Below are positions 34,490 to 46,104 of a stretch of 64,000 bases of DNA, piece after piece. Positions within the stretch are counted from its first letter, which is position 1, and every line of letters begins with the position of its first letter. This stretch comes from Siphonodentalium dalli (lineage: Eukaryota > Mollusca > Scaphopoda > Gadilida > Siphonodentaliidae). The stretch is from the NCBI GenBank assembly GCA_032622095.1, contig CP136062.1:135074960-135138959 (forward strand). Direction: 5' to 3'. Position numbers and translations under genes: made by a program. Under the pieces are notes generated by a model. That model ran no database searches, was not told where the DNA came from, and was given only the letters and a program-made list of their open reading frames with translations.

Positions 34490-36240
34490 TTTGTTTAAAA
34501 TTGGCGAGTACACAAATTCGTATCAGATTTAGGGCCCCCATATCTCTCACCAAACTGTACCAATTTTGCGTATTAAAACACATGATTAGATTCCTCGTAT
34601 TACTGAGAATATGTATCAGTCTGGTGAAAATCGGCGCTAAATATATTGTTTATCTATTCGTGTGTCTCTCTCGCCCTCTGTGGACCCCTGTCTCGAATGG
34701 CACCAGTTTTGACATCTTTAAACCACACAATTAGACTCCTGATATCATGGAGATAAATATTTAAAAGTTTGGTGCTAATCGGCGACTAAACAATTTTTTT
34801 TTTATCAAATTCAGTGCCCACCCACAACATCTCTCACACAAACAACACCAATACAGCGTCTTTAAATCACATGATTTGATTCCTCGTATCATGGTGGAAA
34901 TTGGCGCTAAAATTATTTTAATCAATGTTGGTGCCCCTCTTCCTTTCAGTGCACCCCTGACTCGAATGACGCCACTTTTGACAGCTTTAAGCCACCCCAT
35001 TAGACTCCTCATACCGTGTGGATGATTTTGTATAAGTTTTTGTATAAAATTGGCGGGTGTACAAATTCGTATCAAATTTATGGCCCCCATATCTCTCATC
35101 CAAACAGCACCAATTTGGCGTATCTAAACCACACGATTAGTTTCTCGTATCACGGAGAATATGTATCAATCTGGTGGAAATCAGCGCTAAACATATTGTT
35201 CATCTTTTTTGCGTTCCTCTCACCCTCCTGATAAGCCAATTTTGATCAAAGTTAGTGCCCACTAACCCCCGTCTCTCACCAAACAGCACCAACTAATCAC
35301 ACGATCAGACTCCTCGTATTTTTGATAAGAATGCGTATCACTTTGGTGGAAATTGGTGCGAAAATTAATTTTGGTGCCCCTCTGCCTTTCAGTTCAACCC
35401 TGACTCGAATGACACCATTTTTGATACATTTGAGCCACACCGTTAGACTCCTAATACCATGGGGATGATATTGTAGAAGTGTGGTGGCAATCGGCGACTA
35501 AACCCATTCTTATCTAATTGATTGAGTGCCCCTCCCACAATCTTTTATCAAAACGACAGCAATTTAGAGTCTTTAAATCGCACAATTATATTCCTTGTAT
35601 CATGGAGAAGAATATATATATCAATTTGGTGGAAATCGGCGCTAAAATTAGTTTTATCAATTTTGGTGCCCCTCTCCCTTCCGTGCACCCCTGTCGCGAA
35701 TGGCGCCACGTTTGACATATTTAAACAACACCATAAGATTCCTCGTATCATGGGCATGATTATATAAAAGTTTCATGGCAATCGGCGGCAAACATTTTTT
35801 CTACTCCTCCCCCGTTCTGCCCCTGACAACGGCGTCACTTTAGAAAATTCTAACCCACACCATTATCTTTCTCGTAAAAAGTTACCCCTAGTAGACCGTT
35901 TGGTGTCATCTAGATGGTCCCTCGGCGCTAAACTTAGTTTATACATTTTGGTGCCCCTCTCCCCTTCCGTGCATCCATGACTCGGACGGCGCCACTCTTG
36001 ACATATTTAAACCACACCATCAGATTCCTTATATCATGGGGGCGCATGATTATATATAAGTTTCGTGGCAATCGGCGACAATTTATTTTTCTGCCCCTCC
36101 TCCTTTTCTGCCCCTGACAACAAGGGCGTCATTTTAGAAAATCCTAACCCTCACCATTATCTTTCTCGTAAAAAGTTACCCCTAGTAGACACCTTTGGTG
36201 TCGTCTAGATGGTCCCCTGTGAATTTCTATAGAACACAGA
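34490..36240 (+). repeat. Satellite-like array, irregular 270-440 bp period
   Basis: Five or six degenerate units repeat 'atatctctcaccaaac', 'gtggaaatcggcgctaaa', 'ggtgcccctctccctt', 'gactcgaatgacgccac', 'tttaaaccacac' and 'gactcctcgtatcatgg'. It ends with 'gaacacagacagacagacat'. The open frames in it, including overlapping ones at 35518-35767, are products of the repeat and not genes. The same family is inverted at 29690-30730. Confidence 0.78.
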
Positions 36241-36259
36241 CAGACAGACATTCGCAAAT

Positions 36260-37317
36260 ATAGATATAGACTAGCTGAAACAGGCTCCACTCGGGAGCCT
36301 TCAGCGTCGGTTAAGATTAAGAACCATCCACCACAGATCTATATATTCAGGTAATAACAATGCGCGGAATTGTATGGGTTGGTGTCAAAGCCCGACTAAA
36401 TAACATCCACGTTGAAGTATGCGTATCGCTTTTAATGGCAAGCCAGAGTCTTTCGAGGGTTGACAGAAAATGTCAACTGCGGTGTCAAGACTGTCTTCAA
36501 AAGAAACTAAGCCACTTGTAGCCTGTCGTCACAAATACTTTGAATATCGTGAACAGATCAAGTGATACGTGTTCCGAACTTTCGATCTACAGAAAGGCAT
36601 TGGAAGCTTGCAGTTCACGATAACGAGTTGCTGCATGGCAATTGATCTTTTTGATACATTTAGAAATGCATGCCCAGCAGTTCATCTTTGTATAACAAAA
36701 TTTCAACTCTTTTGTGCTGACAAAAGAGTTTTCAGTCAGCATGAGTCAGGTGGGATGCAATTTAATATTCAGGGGGATCCTATCATTCCTATGAATATAC
36801 TATAGCTGTGTCTCCACATGGTCTGCTATTAGCTATATATTGCAAATAGCGGCGATCGTCTGTTGTTTTTTAGGAAACTGGTTATAAAATAAAACATACG
36901 ATAGTGGTTTTGCTTTTGGTGGCTGTTTATCATATGAAATATAATATGGACAATAGAGAAGACATTCTGTGCAAATACCGGGACACTAATTATGATGGGC
37001 ACCAAATCCTTTGATTGGAAAACTGTTGACATCACTGTTTATTTTACATCTATAAAATCATTGTTGATGTGTGGTTTCTAAACAATTATTTTATTATATG
37101 ATCATTAGTTTCTTTCCCCAATTCCTATGTTAAAACGTAACGAAAAAATCGAGATATTTAACGATGTTCACCTCATTAATGAAACAACAGGTTAATGACA
37201 GTTCTAAGTGACGTCAAATACTCCAGGGGTTAACATAACTTATTATCAGACCTGAAAATATATCAGGTTTTCCCAGTGACTGTCCAAACAAAGCGCGTTT
37301 CATATAATAGAACATAT
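36260..37317. other. No gene recognised
   Basis: Starts with a second 'agctgaaacaggctccactc' copy (see about 30904). No exon or recognisable frame follows. Confidence 0.4.
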
Positions 37318-37457
37318 ATCGCATTGTTTCTTGGGTGACACGAGGAATTGTTAGCCATTAGAGGTCAATATTCAACTCGGCCTACGGCCTACGGCCTTGT
37401 TGAATATTGACTTCCTCGGGTTGACAATTCCTCGTGTCAACCTCGAAACAATGCGAT
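37318..37457. repeat. 140 bp palindrome
   Basis: The left arm 'atcgcattgtttcttgggtg' with 'acacgaggaattgt' is matched by the complement at the right end. An inner pair 'gtcaatattcaac' / 'gttgaatattgac' surrounds a 'cctacggcctacggcct' core. This resembles a small fold-back element. Confidence 0.8.
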
Positions 37458-38925
37458 AATTGTATAATGTTGTCTGAAGCAAGTCTAAGATTTCATTCAC
37501 ACATTAGTTAATGTGAGGTCTGTGATCATAAATGACCATTTCAATTTCTGGGAACAATGTATCATAAATATCGTCAGATCGGACATTATGTATTTGAAAT
37601 TCAAAGTGGATGTTTAAACTTCTCATGTTGACTAGCATTCTGGAAGATGTCTGATGTCTGAAGTCATTTTAAAGCCACACAAAATTCAGCATTTAATGGG
37701 TGTGCCGATGAGCAAGAACCCACAATAACCGGTGGTAATTTCAGTACATTGGAATTTTTATACAGCAACTAATGAGATCGACCATATTAGTCACTTCGCG
37801 CGAGTCTTTTTAGCACGATATCGAGTAATTATTTTTATCGATGTTTTGAATTGTTGTAAGCCGGATCATATACGATAATGAGCGTGTTGTGTGACATATT
37901 TCAGGGATGTGGACAGAGAGCCTTCTTTGGTGGAGAGGTTAAATTTCGACAGCCCTAGTGAACCGATCTGTTTTCCCAGCTTGAATAATGTTCATTTGCA
38001 TTCCACTCGATACTGAGTTTGAAATCAAACGCATGACCATTTAAATATATGTAATATTCTTTGTAGAAACCAATTACTGTAATCTAAATATTGAATATTG
38101 GTTGGGAAATTAAACAATCGAGACGATCTCAGCAGTTATTGCCTTAAATATTCAACTTATGTTATTGAAAATTCCAATTGTTGAAAAATTTGACAAAAAT
38201 TGGTGGATGGGGGCGGTGACACAAACCCCCAGTCGCACACACTGTTTTGCAGACAGTTTTCAATATTTGTTCCAACTCACGATGTCTCAGACTTGAAAGT
38301 ACCTACTGTTAGGGACGTGCCGACAAGGGGTCGGGTCGGATTATCCCACCCCATAACTTTGACCAAAACGTTCAACAGTTGGGATTTCAAGGCTGCTATG
38401 AAATGCATTAGAACTTTGGTGGGGGGGGGGTAACACATCTATTTCCTCAAACTCATGTTACCACATCTCTTTTGTTGTTCACAGATTACCATTTTGGCCA
38501 GGGATATGCGGACAAGAGGGGCGGTGGTGTCTGGGTTGTCCTATGCCCATTAACTTTGACAAAAAATGTCATAAGTTGGGAATTTCATGATTGCGACCGC
38601 ATTCATTTCAAATTTGGAAATTTAAACTGTTGAAATTATCTCAAACAGTTTTGCCTAAAATTTCAATTTAAGTTATTGAAAATTTAAACATGTTGAAAAG
38701 TTTGACAGTTGTCTCAGACTTGAAACTCTTTATTGCCAGGGGCGTAGGGCCAACGGGGGGGGGGGGGGTCTGTATATCATTAGTTGTATTTGTGGTCCGA
38801 TATTTGATCCAAAATGGTAAATAGCACAATAATTGTTGGGCGAAAAAGTTAAAGCTGGTAAACCCAAGTAAATTATTGATATGAATGACAAAGGATCAGG
38901 AAGGTAATTTCTTCGTCAATAATCT
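37458..38925. other. No gene recognised; low-complexity G runs
   Basis: Contains diverged duplicated phrases ('ttattgaaaattccaattg', 'gttgaaaagtttgacag') near 38150-38720 and G runs at 38419-38430 and 38755-38768. A stretch after a pyrimidine tract at 37903 was considered as an exon, but it meets a stop quickly. Confidence 0.4.
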
Positions 38926-38928
38926 ATT

Positions 38929-39339
38929 TCACAGTATAGGTGGTGGTTGACCCAACTTGTACTTTTGTTTTGTTTCTAGTATAGATGCGATATCAACAGA
39001 TATTGGGTATTGATCTTTGACCATACTGCTTCTTGAAACAATGTCGTCTTTCCCCAATGAGTAGTCTACTCCAAAGTAGGTGTGTGGAATCGATGCGACA
39101 AACCAGCTCCATGAATGCTGGCCGAACATCTACTCTCCCTCTTCGCGTGAATTCACCCAATGCATACTATCGTCAATTGTATCTGTAGTGGGGCTACCCT
39201 TTTCATCTGAGACTTCTAGTCTCGTTGAAATGCACTCTGAAACAATATCTGCCGGCAGATTGAGTGCTCCCATGCAAGTGTGTGTTGTCACCCGACACGC
39301 ACGTGGCCCCCAGTCAGGACCACAGGTACATGTAACAAA
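38929..39339 (-). pseudogene. Unassigned coding-like relic with one in-frame stop
   Basis: Reading the minus strand from about 39339 gives a frame with TCTCGPDWGPRACRV, LPADIVSECI and DDSMHWVN, a TAG at 39132-39130, then in the same frame HSWSWFVASIPHTYFGVDYS and ISVDIASILETKQKY to 38929. Residue use (Trp, Cys, Asp-rich, few Lys runs) looks protein-like and the frame is open for 135 codons apart from the TAG. I do not recognise the family. It may be an old exon or transposon fragment, or a chance frame. Confidence 0.3.
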
Positions 39340-40787
39340 TATTTTATTACTTACTATAAAAAAAGAAAGGTATGCCATTCTGGCGGCCAAATTTAAATTT
39401 GGTTTGCAGCCTTGGCCGGCGGGGGTTAATCTGCACCGATTTAATTCGGGTAAACGGCTAAATATACAATAACTTACGTATACATGCAGTACAATATGCG
39501 ATTACCACTGCATATGTTGCTTATTTCCTTGTTCCAATCAAAAGTGTATGTATTTGATATCTTAGATGATTTTATATAAGTGACAAGTCAATATTTTGTC
39601 CGTATATTCACAGTGAATTGTAGCTGGCCGCTGATTGGTTGAAATAAAAAATTACCTCTTTATTTTTTTTCCGTATGTCACATGACTTTTGTTGATACAC
39701 AAAACGACATGCTGTCAAATATGGACGCTCGAAGTTGCAACCAGGAAGTAAGTTCAAATTTCCCGCAAATAATCCAGAAATAGCTCGGCCAATCGGTGAA
39801 CATCAATAATTCACTGCGGGTTCAAGATGAAATACGGATGGATTCCCGATCAAGGTGCAATGTTTTATCGTTGTAAACAGTTAGTAATACCAAATATTGT
39901 CAAATTCAAGCAGAGAGGGCACAAGGTAGCACATTTCGTATACTAATGTGTTTTTTAACGTAAGTCATAAAACATTTTGCCATTTACCCGAACAAAATCG
40001 GTGCGCATTAACTCCTACACGGCCGAATCAACAATGGCTGCTCAATCTTGCCACCAGATTGTCAGGCCTTCTATGTATATAGTATATATATAAAAAAAAA
40101 TTCACAAGCGCCTGTGGTCAGGACAAGTGAACGGAAAATGCGACCAACATGATTAGACACTTAAATCGAGGTGAACTCGAACATCCACGCCAACCAGTAG
40201 ATAAACCATGACCAGGTCCCTACCAACGTGACAGACGGTTTATGTTAACCTTAGAACACTCGTTGGCGCCACAAGTTCCTACATGCATGCTGCCGCTGTA
40301 TCATACAATAGCTCTCAGCCATAGTTGGAGCGTCTACTTGATATTATAACACTTACCACAGACTTAAGGTCAAGACCAAAGTTAAGACCATATCTTAACC
40401 TACGGCCGTGTTTTGCGGCTGTGGTTCTAGCATTGGGCCATCGTCTGACCAAACTATGTCATAAGTTGCTTTCAAGAAACTGGCATCAGCACTATAAAGA
40501 TTGCGTATCTCTTCTTTGAACGTTCTGTATTGGTTCGAATGTATAACATATTAAATTTGAGACAGAGGACCAGTCAACATTAACTTCGACTATTACCATT
40601 TCTCTTCTAATTTTGTCCATGATTTGAGGCAGAAAATGGTCCTTTAGCTATGAGTAAAGGGATTATTGCAAGGGTAAAAACTTTGGCCACATCAGTGAAA
40701 TTTTTCAAAAAACCAAACATACATGAATACTTGACATTCACGTTGATTGGATATGTGACAATACTTTCTGGCAATACGTTTCCACAG
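39340..40787. other. No gene recognised
   Basis: A loose inverted pair, 'ccgtatattcacagtgaatt' (39600) and the complement of 'aattcactgcgggttcaaga' (about 39808), suggests an old fold-back element. No exon linking the apple exon to the lectin exons was seen here. Confidence 0.4.
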
Positions 40788-40970
40788 GTATGCAGGTGAT
40801 TCCGACGGGTTATAAGGCAGTACCGTGTCTTGGGTTTGCTTTTGGTGTGTACACGTCGAAAATGTCAAGAGACGACAGCCTGGACGAGTGTAATAAAGAT
40901 GGCGCCTTCCTATTCCGACCACGGAATCAGGACATGGTCGACGTAGTACATCAGGAAATGGTGGATCAAG
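40788..40970 (+). CDS. C-type lectin domain, first-half exon
   Basis: The acceptor is TTTCCACAG (AG at 40786-40787) and the donor GTAATA starts at 40971; entry and exit are both phase 1. The exon encodes IPTGYKAVPCLGFAFGVYTS, then SLDECNKDGAFLFRP and MVDVVHQEMVDQ: the N-terminal Cys of long-form C-type lectin domains, the helix-1 Cys followed by the Gly-Ala-x-Leu turn, and helix 2. It joins in frame to the exon at 41459 through a split GAT (Asp) codon. A second possible acceptor eight bases downstream (AG at 40794-40795) would shift the frame. Entry phase matches the donor of the apple exon at 20550, so one apple-lectin gene is possible. Confidence 0.8.
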
Positions 40971-41149
40971 GTAATAATTTTAGCAGCGTGATCTCCGGAC
41001 ACAGGGACAACCCGACCCTGGAGTATGTTTGATATATTTACAATATTTATAGAGGTTTTTATTTTAAACAAATATGCATTTTACTTATTAGAACACGAAT
41101 ACATTACTCTTTTTGTTGTGAATTTAGAATGATGAGTTCACTATGTTCA

Positions 41150-41400
41150 CACATAGACACCTCGGTTATGTATTTTATCTTCTGCAAATAAGAGGAAATA
41201 GAAACTGAACATAAAGGAAAAAGTAACTAAAAACAATATTAATTTGAGACTAAAAAGATACTTCACAGAAGATGAGGCCTAAGCAGAATGACGTCCCCAA
41301 ATAGTGAATTTGGTCATGGTAGCCCGCTGTGTGGGAAAGTATCAATAACTTCACCCTCTGGGGATCTCAGAGGGTGAAAGCGGGCTAGCATCACCAAACG
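41150..41400. repeat. Dispersed repeat in the lectin intron
   Basis: Shares 'tattttatcttctgcaaat', 'gatgaggcctaagcagaatg' and 'ttcaccctctggggatctca' with the tandem unit at 4998-5863. An internal inverted pair with 'accctctg' / 'cagagggt' lies at 41352-41377. Confidence 0.75.
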
Positions 41401-41458
41401 CACAGTCTTGTGACATCAAACTGCATACTATTTCAATGTTTGATATATATATCCACAG

Positions 41459-41700
41459 ATTATGCCTCAATCGGAGCCACATACTTCTGGATGGATGGGC
41501 AAGACAGTCTTTCCGAGGGCGACTGGAGGTTTGATGACGGTTCCACAGTGAATAATGGCGCCTGGAATTTATGGAGGCCGAACGAACCAAATGGAAATAC
41601 AAATGAGAACTGTCTGCACCTCTTCACCGTAGACTTGTCGAAGTGGAATGACTATCCGTGTAGCAACACGATCGAGAGGGTGTGTCAACTCAACCTATAA
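41459..41700 (+). CDS. C-type lectin domain, last exon with EPN and WND motifs
   Basis: The acceptor ATATCCACAG ends at 41458. The exon encodes YFWMDGQDSLSEGDWRFDDG, then WRPNEPNGNTNENCLHLF, KWNDYPCSN and VCQLNL, ending at TAA 41698-41700. The WMDG core, the EPN motif with the following acidic and Asn residues, and the WND motif together form the second calcium site of C-type lectins. EPN is linked with mannose or N-acetylglucosamine-type sugars. The four core cysteines are complete across the two exons (DEC, NENC, DYPC, VC). The product is probably a secreted calcium-dependent sugar-binding protein, possibly immune. No AATAAA was found in the following 200 bases. Confidence 0.85.
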
Positions 41701-41879
41701 ACTCCCACTGCATGCCCGAACGATGCGCGGTCTCTCAGTTCAGGTGGAGGACTCTCATTGTTCACACATAGGCGTCTCGGTGTTCACATATGCATCTCTG
41801 TGTTCACTTATGCATCTCAACGACATACATACATCAGCAAAACACCGTAGCTCGCATTTATTGGAGAATTGATTTGAAA

Positions 41880-42110
41880 AATTACAGGCATGTTTAGAAT
41901 CACCTCTAGGTGGGAGCTATCAAATTTAAACAATTTTCGATGAAAAACATGGCCGTCGGCAGCCATCTTGTATTTTACTCTTTGCATGACTAAATCCTAC
42001 ATACCACAATCCTCATCCGACCATCACCAAACTTCATATGGATCTTCGGGGTGACATCTAGATGGGAGCCTTCTATTTTGACCTAAATTGTTTTTAAACA
42101 TGGCCGCCAA
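41880..42110 (-). repeat. 'aagatggcc' monomer repeat, reverse orientation
   Basis: One and a half units of the 905-2345 family ('ggcagccatcttgtatttta', 'catccgaccatcaccaaact', 'gggtgacatctagatgggag'). Confidence 0.75.
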
Positions 42111-42420
42111 CAACCATATTGTTTAGTAATAGCATGAATTGCTTTTTTCTGTTGTACAACTTGATTTTGTGTTCTCGCATTCCCCCATAATTCAATACCA
42201 CAAAGGATATCAGAATGTAGTAAGGTAGGATATAGCATTCTAAGACAATCAAAAGGAATGAAATTTTTTGCTCGATTTATAGTATACAGAGAATTATACA
42301 TTTTCGCATAAACAACTTTCACGTGGTATTCAAATGTCAAATGTTCATCTATGTGAATACCCAGAAATTTGAAAGATTTTTATTGACAATCAGATCATAT
42401 TCTTACAATCAGTTGTCTAT
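42110..42420 (-). mobile_element. Second LINE, C-terminal RT fragment
   Basis: The minus strand encodes FKFLGIHIDEHLTFEYHVK, then MYNSLYTINRAKN and GIELWGNARTQ with QQKKAI: the conserved thumb and downstream region that follows RT motif D/E in LINEs. It is the 3' part of the element whose RT core is at 44590-45430; the array at 42450-44585 separates them. Confidence 0.8.
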
Positions 42421-42449
42421 TTATATTCAGCATTCGGTTTGCAACTAAA

Positions 42450-44585
42450 TGAGGTCCATTTCTTGCTCAACTTTACAACGTAAAGTTTGAGCTATTGCCA
42501 TGGGTTGTCGTCCGTGCGTGCATGCGTCAACAATTTCAATCGGCACGCCCTACAGGCCACATCCCTCATCCGATCCTCACCAAACTTCATTTGTAGCTTC
42601 AGGGTAACCTATAGATGGGAGCTATCGAATTTTTCCGAATTTCGATGAAAAACATGGCCGCCAGCAGCCATCTTTGATTTCAAATTTGAATCCATCGGCA
42701 CACCCTACAACCCGTATTTATGGCCAGATTTTAAAAATTTCCAGGCATAATTGTGATCAACTGTAGATGGGAGCTATCGAATTGGAATGATTTTTGATGA
42801 AAAAACATGGCAGCCATCTCGGATTTTACTCTTTGCATGACTAAATAATTTGGCACACCCTACAGACCACATCCCTCATCCGATCCTCACCAAACTTCAT
42901 TTGTAGCTTCAGGGTAACCTATAGATGGGAGCTATCGAATTTTTCCGAATTTCGATGAAAAACATGGCCGCCAGCAGCCATCTTTGATTTCAAATTTGAA
43001 TCCATCGGCACACCCTACAACCCGTATTTATGACCAGATTAAAAAAATTTGCAGGCATAATTGTGATCAACTGTAGATGGGAGCTATCGAATTGGAATGA
43101 TTTTTGTTGAAAAAACATGGCAGCCATCTCGGATTTTACTCTTTGCATGACTAAATAATTTGGCACACCCTACAGACCACATCCCTCATCCGATCCTCAC
43201 CAAACTTCATTTGTAGCTTCAGGGTAACCTATAGATGGGAGCTATCGATTTTTTCCGAATTTCGATGAAAAACATGGCCGCCAGCAGCCATCTTTGATTT
43301 CAAATTTGAATCCATCGACACACACTACAACCCGTATTTATGGCCAGATTTTAAAAGTTTGCAGGCATAATTGTGATCAACTGTAGATGGGAGCTATCGA
43401 ATTGGAATGATTTTTGATGAAAAAACATGGCAGCCATCTCGGATTTTACTCTTTGCATGACTAAATAATTTGGCACACCCTACAGACCACACCCCTCTTC
43501 CGATCATCACCAAACTTCATATGGATCTTTGGGTGACCTCTAGATGGGTGCCTCTTATTTTGATCTAAATTCGTTGAAAAACATGACCGCCAGCGGCCAT
43601 CTTGGAAATTACTTTATGTGTAGCTAAATCCTTTGGCACATCATGCAAGCTCTCATCCGATCGTCATCAAACTATATGTAGATCTTCGGTGTGATCTCTA
43701 GATGGGTGCATCTTATTTTGATCTAAATTCGTTGAAAAACATGGCCGCCAGCGGCCATCTTGGAATTTAATCTTTGTATGACTACATCCTTTGGCGCAAC
43801 CTGCAGACCCCATCCCTCATCCGTATTATCTCCAAACTTTATATGGATCTTCGGGGTGACCTCTAGTTTACTTTCATTCTTTATCATTCTATTCATTGCT
43901 CAGCAAATATTAACTCGGCACACACTACAACCCGTATTTATGGCCAGATTTTAAAAGTTTGCAGGCATAATTGTGATCAACTGTAGATGGGAGCTATCGA
44001 ATTGGAATGATTTTTGATGAAAAAACATGGCAGCCATCTCGGATTTTACTCTTTGCATGACTAAATAATTTGGCACACCCTACAGACCACACCCCTCTTC
44101 CGATCATCACCAAACTTCATATGGATCTTTGGGTGACCTCTAGATGGGTGCCTCTTATTTTGATCTAAATTCGTTGAAAAACATGACCGCCAGCGGCCAT
44201 CTTGGAAATTACTTTATGTGTAGCTAAATCCTTTGGCACATCATGCAAGCCACATCTCTCATCCGATCGTCATCAAACTATATGTAGATCTTCGGTGTGA
44301 TCTCTAGATGGGTGCCTCTTATTTTGATCTAAATTCGTTGAAAAACATGGCCGCCAGCGGCCATCTTGGAATTTAATCTTTGTATGACTACATCCTTTGG
44401 CGCAACCTGCAGACCCCATCCCTCATCCGTATTATCTCCAAACTTTATATGGATCTTCGGGGTGACCTCTAGTTTACTTTCATTCTTTATCATTCTATTC
44501 ATTGCTCAGCAAATATTAACTCCTACCAAGTTTAAATACAGTGTCATTGACACTTTCATTTGGTTGTATCACCATATATTTAGTT
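42450..44585 (-). repeat. Higher-order satellite: 310 bp dimer array plus 600 bp duplication
   Basis: The 905-2345 monomer family in reverse orientation is organised here as a 310 bp unit made of two diverged monomers, with identical landmarks 'tacagaccacatccctcatc' at 42551, 42861, 43171 and 43481 (exact 310 spacing). Then 43316-43915 is repeated nearly identically at 43916-44521, so the same 52-codon open reading occurs at 43760 and 44366. The two copies differ mainly by a 6-base indel near 43650/44250. The frames are artefacts of the array. Confidence 0.9.
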
Positions 44586-44589
44586 TTTT

Positions 44590-45430
44590 TTATTTGTAGT
44601 TAGGTGATGGTTTGTTTGTTCTAGACCAACTACTCAATTTCTCATGCTCATTGTTGAAGTAGTCATACAAATAATCAAGGTTGTGATGCGAAGAATACAG
44701 TTGTGTCATCGGCAAAGGATAAAAGTGATAAATTATTAGATTTGTGCTAGATTTAATAACATAGATTAAAAACAGAATCGGCCCAGCATGTAATTGGAAG
44801 TTTGGAATCAACCATACCTTCAAATTCCACAGATTGATATCTACTTGTCAGATAATTTCTAAACCACTCTTTGGCTTTGCCTCTTACTCCATAAGAATCA
44901 GCAAAATGTCATGATTTATAGTGTCAATGGCTTTGGTGAAATCAAGAAATACAGAAAGAGTACAATCTTTATCCTTATCAGTATTCAAACCCAAAATAGA
45001 GTAGATTTACAATTGGAATCGGATGAATTGTTGAGTTATCTTTTCTAAACCCATATTGATTATGGTAGAAGGAGTTATGTTTGTTTAAAACACAAACTAG
45101 TCTGTGACATACAATTTTTTTATAAGATTTAAATAAAATTGGCAGAATACTTATTGGGCGATAGTTTCCCATTATCTTTTAATCTCCTGATTTGAAGAGG
45201 GGTATAACCCTTGCTATCTTCGTGTCATCTGGAATAGTTCCTGTTTCCATTGAGAGATTGAAAATATGACATACCGGTTGTAAAATTTCATTGATAACTT
45301 TCTTCACAATGAAAGAGCTAAGACTACCTTTTTCAATGCTGTGCTTCCCTTTACGTGAAGAAACCGTTGTTTAAATTTCTTCTGGTGCAGTGGGATGAAA
45401 AAAACATTGTTTCACCACAAGGTGTAGGTA
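44590..45430 (-). mobile_element. Second LINE, reverse transcriptase core (broken)
   Basis: In order down the minus strand: IARVIPLFKSGD, GNYRPISILPILFK, NQYGFRKDNSTIH, motif A LSVFLDFTKAIDTINHD (about 44905-44965), and motif C FADDTTVF (about 44700-44725) in a shifted frame. Several frameshifts and stops are present. This is a non-LTR retrotransposon distinct from the one at 11930 (different motif A and linker). The endonuclease lies at 46800-47300. Confidence 0.85.
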
Positions 45431-45508
45431 AGTATGAAGAATAGTATTTACAAGTTTGTGGTATTTTTTCAGCAGCAGTAGCACCAATGGTAGAGATATA
45501 TTCATTAA

Positions 45509-46104
45509 GGGTGTGTTTACATTGCTGTATATCTGTATACAGATATGTGTGAAGTCACGTGTCGCAGATTACTGTGATCACACCATGATTACTGATAATG
45601 AAGAACGCGCGCTCATCAGTAGTCTGGTAATTGACAATTCACTATGAGTCGTGTCAGTTTAGGTCAGACAAAAAAAATTAATCAACTATCAACAGACCAA
45701 AGCAGTTTATTCTTACAACAGTTGATAATGGTTCGAAGAAAGAATGAAATGCGCATGAGAACAAATCATATATAAATACACAATAAAAACAGTGTACATG
45801 TACACAAATAGAAATAGGGCTACTTCATCTACCAGTACACAGGTTCTCGCTTACACAGTGTGAATACATTGGTTGAAATGACAAAGAAAGATTAAGTGTG
45901 CACATTCGCCAAGCCCGAGTAACAATTAATCAAATCAGATTTGCCTGTCGCAATGCCTCGGTGTTGACCGTGACTTATAACGGACACGATTTTTGCTCAC
46001 ACGAACTAATACCGTTTTCTTTCTGTGTGCATTTCTATATCAATCGGTTTACACTAGTATGCGTGTAGAACTGTATACAGATCTACAGCAATGTAAACTC
46101 ACCC
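45509..46104. mobile_element. TAA-type MITE (PIF/Harbinger-like) inside the LINE
   Basis: A 596 bp element with 34 bp inverted ends GGGTGTGTTTACATTGCTGT (left) and GGGTGAGTTTACATTGCTGT (right, reverse complement). TAA occurs at 45506-45508 and 46105-46107. A three-base TAA duplication with GGG ends fits PIF/Harbinger-type transposition. LINE coding sequence lies on both sides, so it inserted after the LINE. No transposase is encoded. Confidence 0.85.

Noticed and set aside
35518-35767. Overlapping open frames in both strands
   Set aside because: They lie in the 'ggtgcccctctcc' satellite array; the same phrases repeat with frame-breaking indels in neighbouring units.
42551-44521. CRISPR-like or regulatory repeat array
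   Set aside because: Units are 155-310 bp, diverged and contiguous, without short direct repeats and unique spacers; this is eukaryotic satellite DNA.
43760-44599. Two identical open frames starting MEFNLCMTTSFG
   Set aside because: They are identical only because the 600 bp satellite segment is duplicated; the frame overlaps non-coding monomer repeats.
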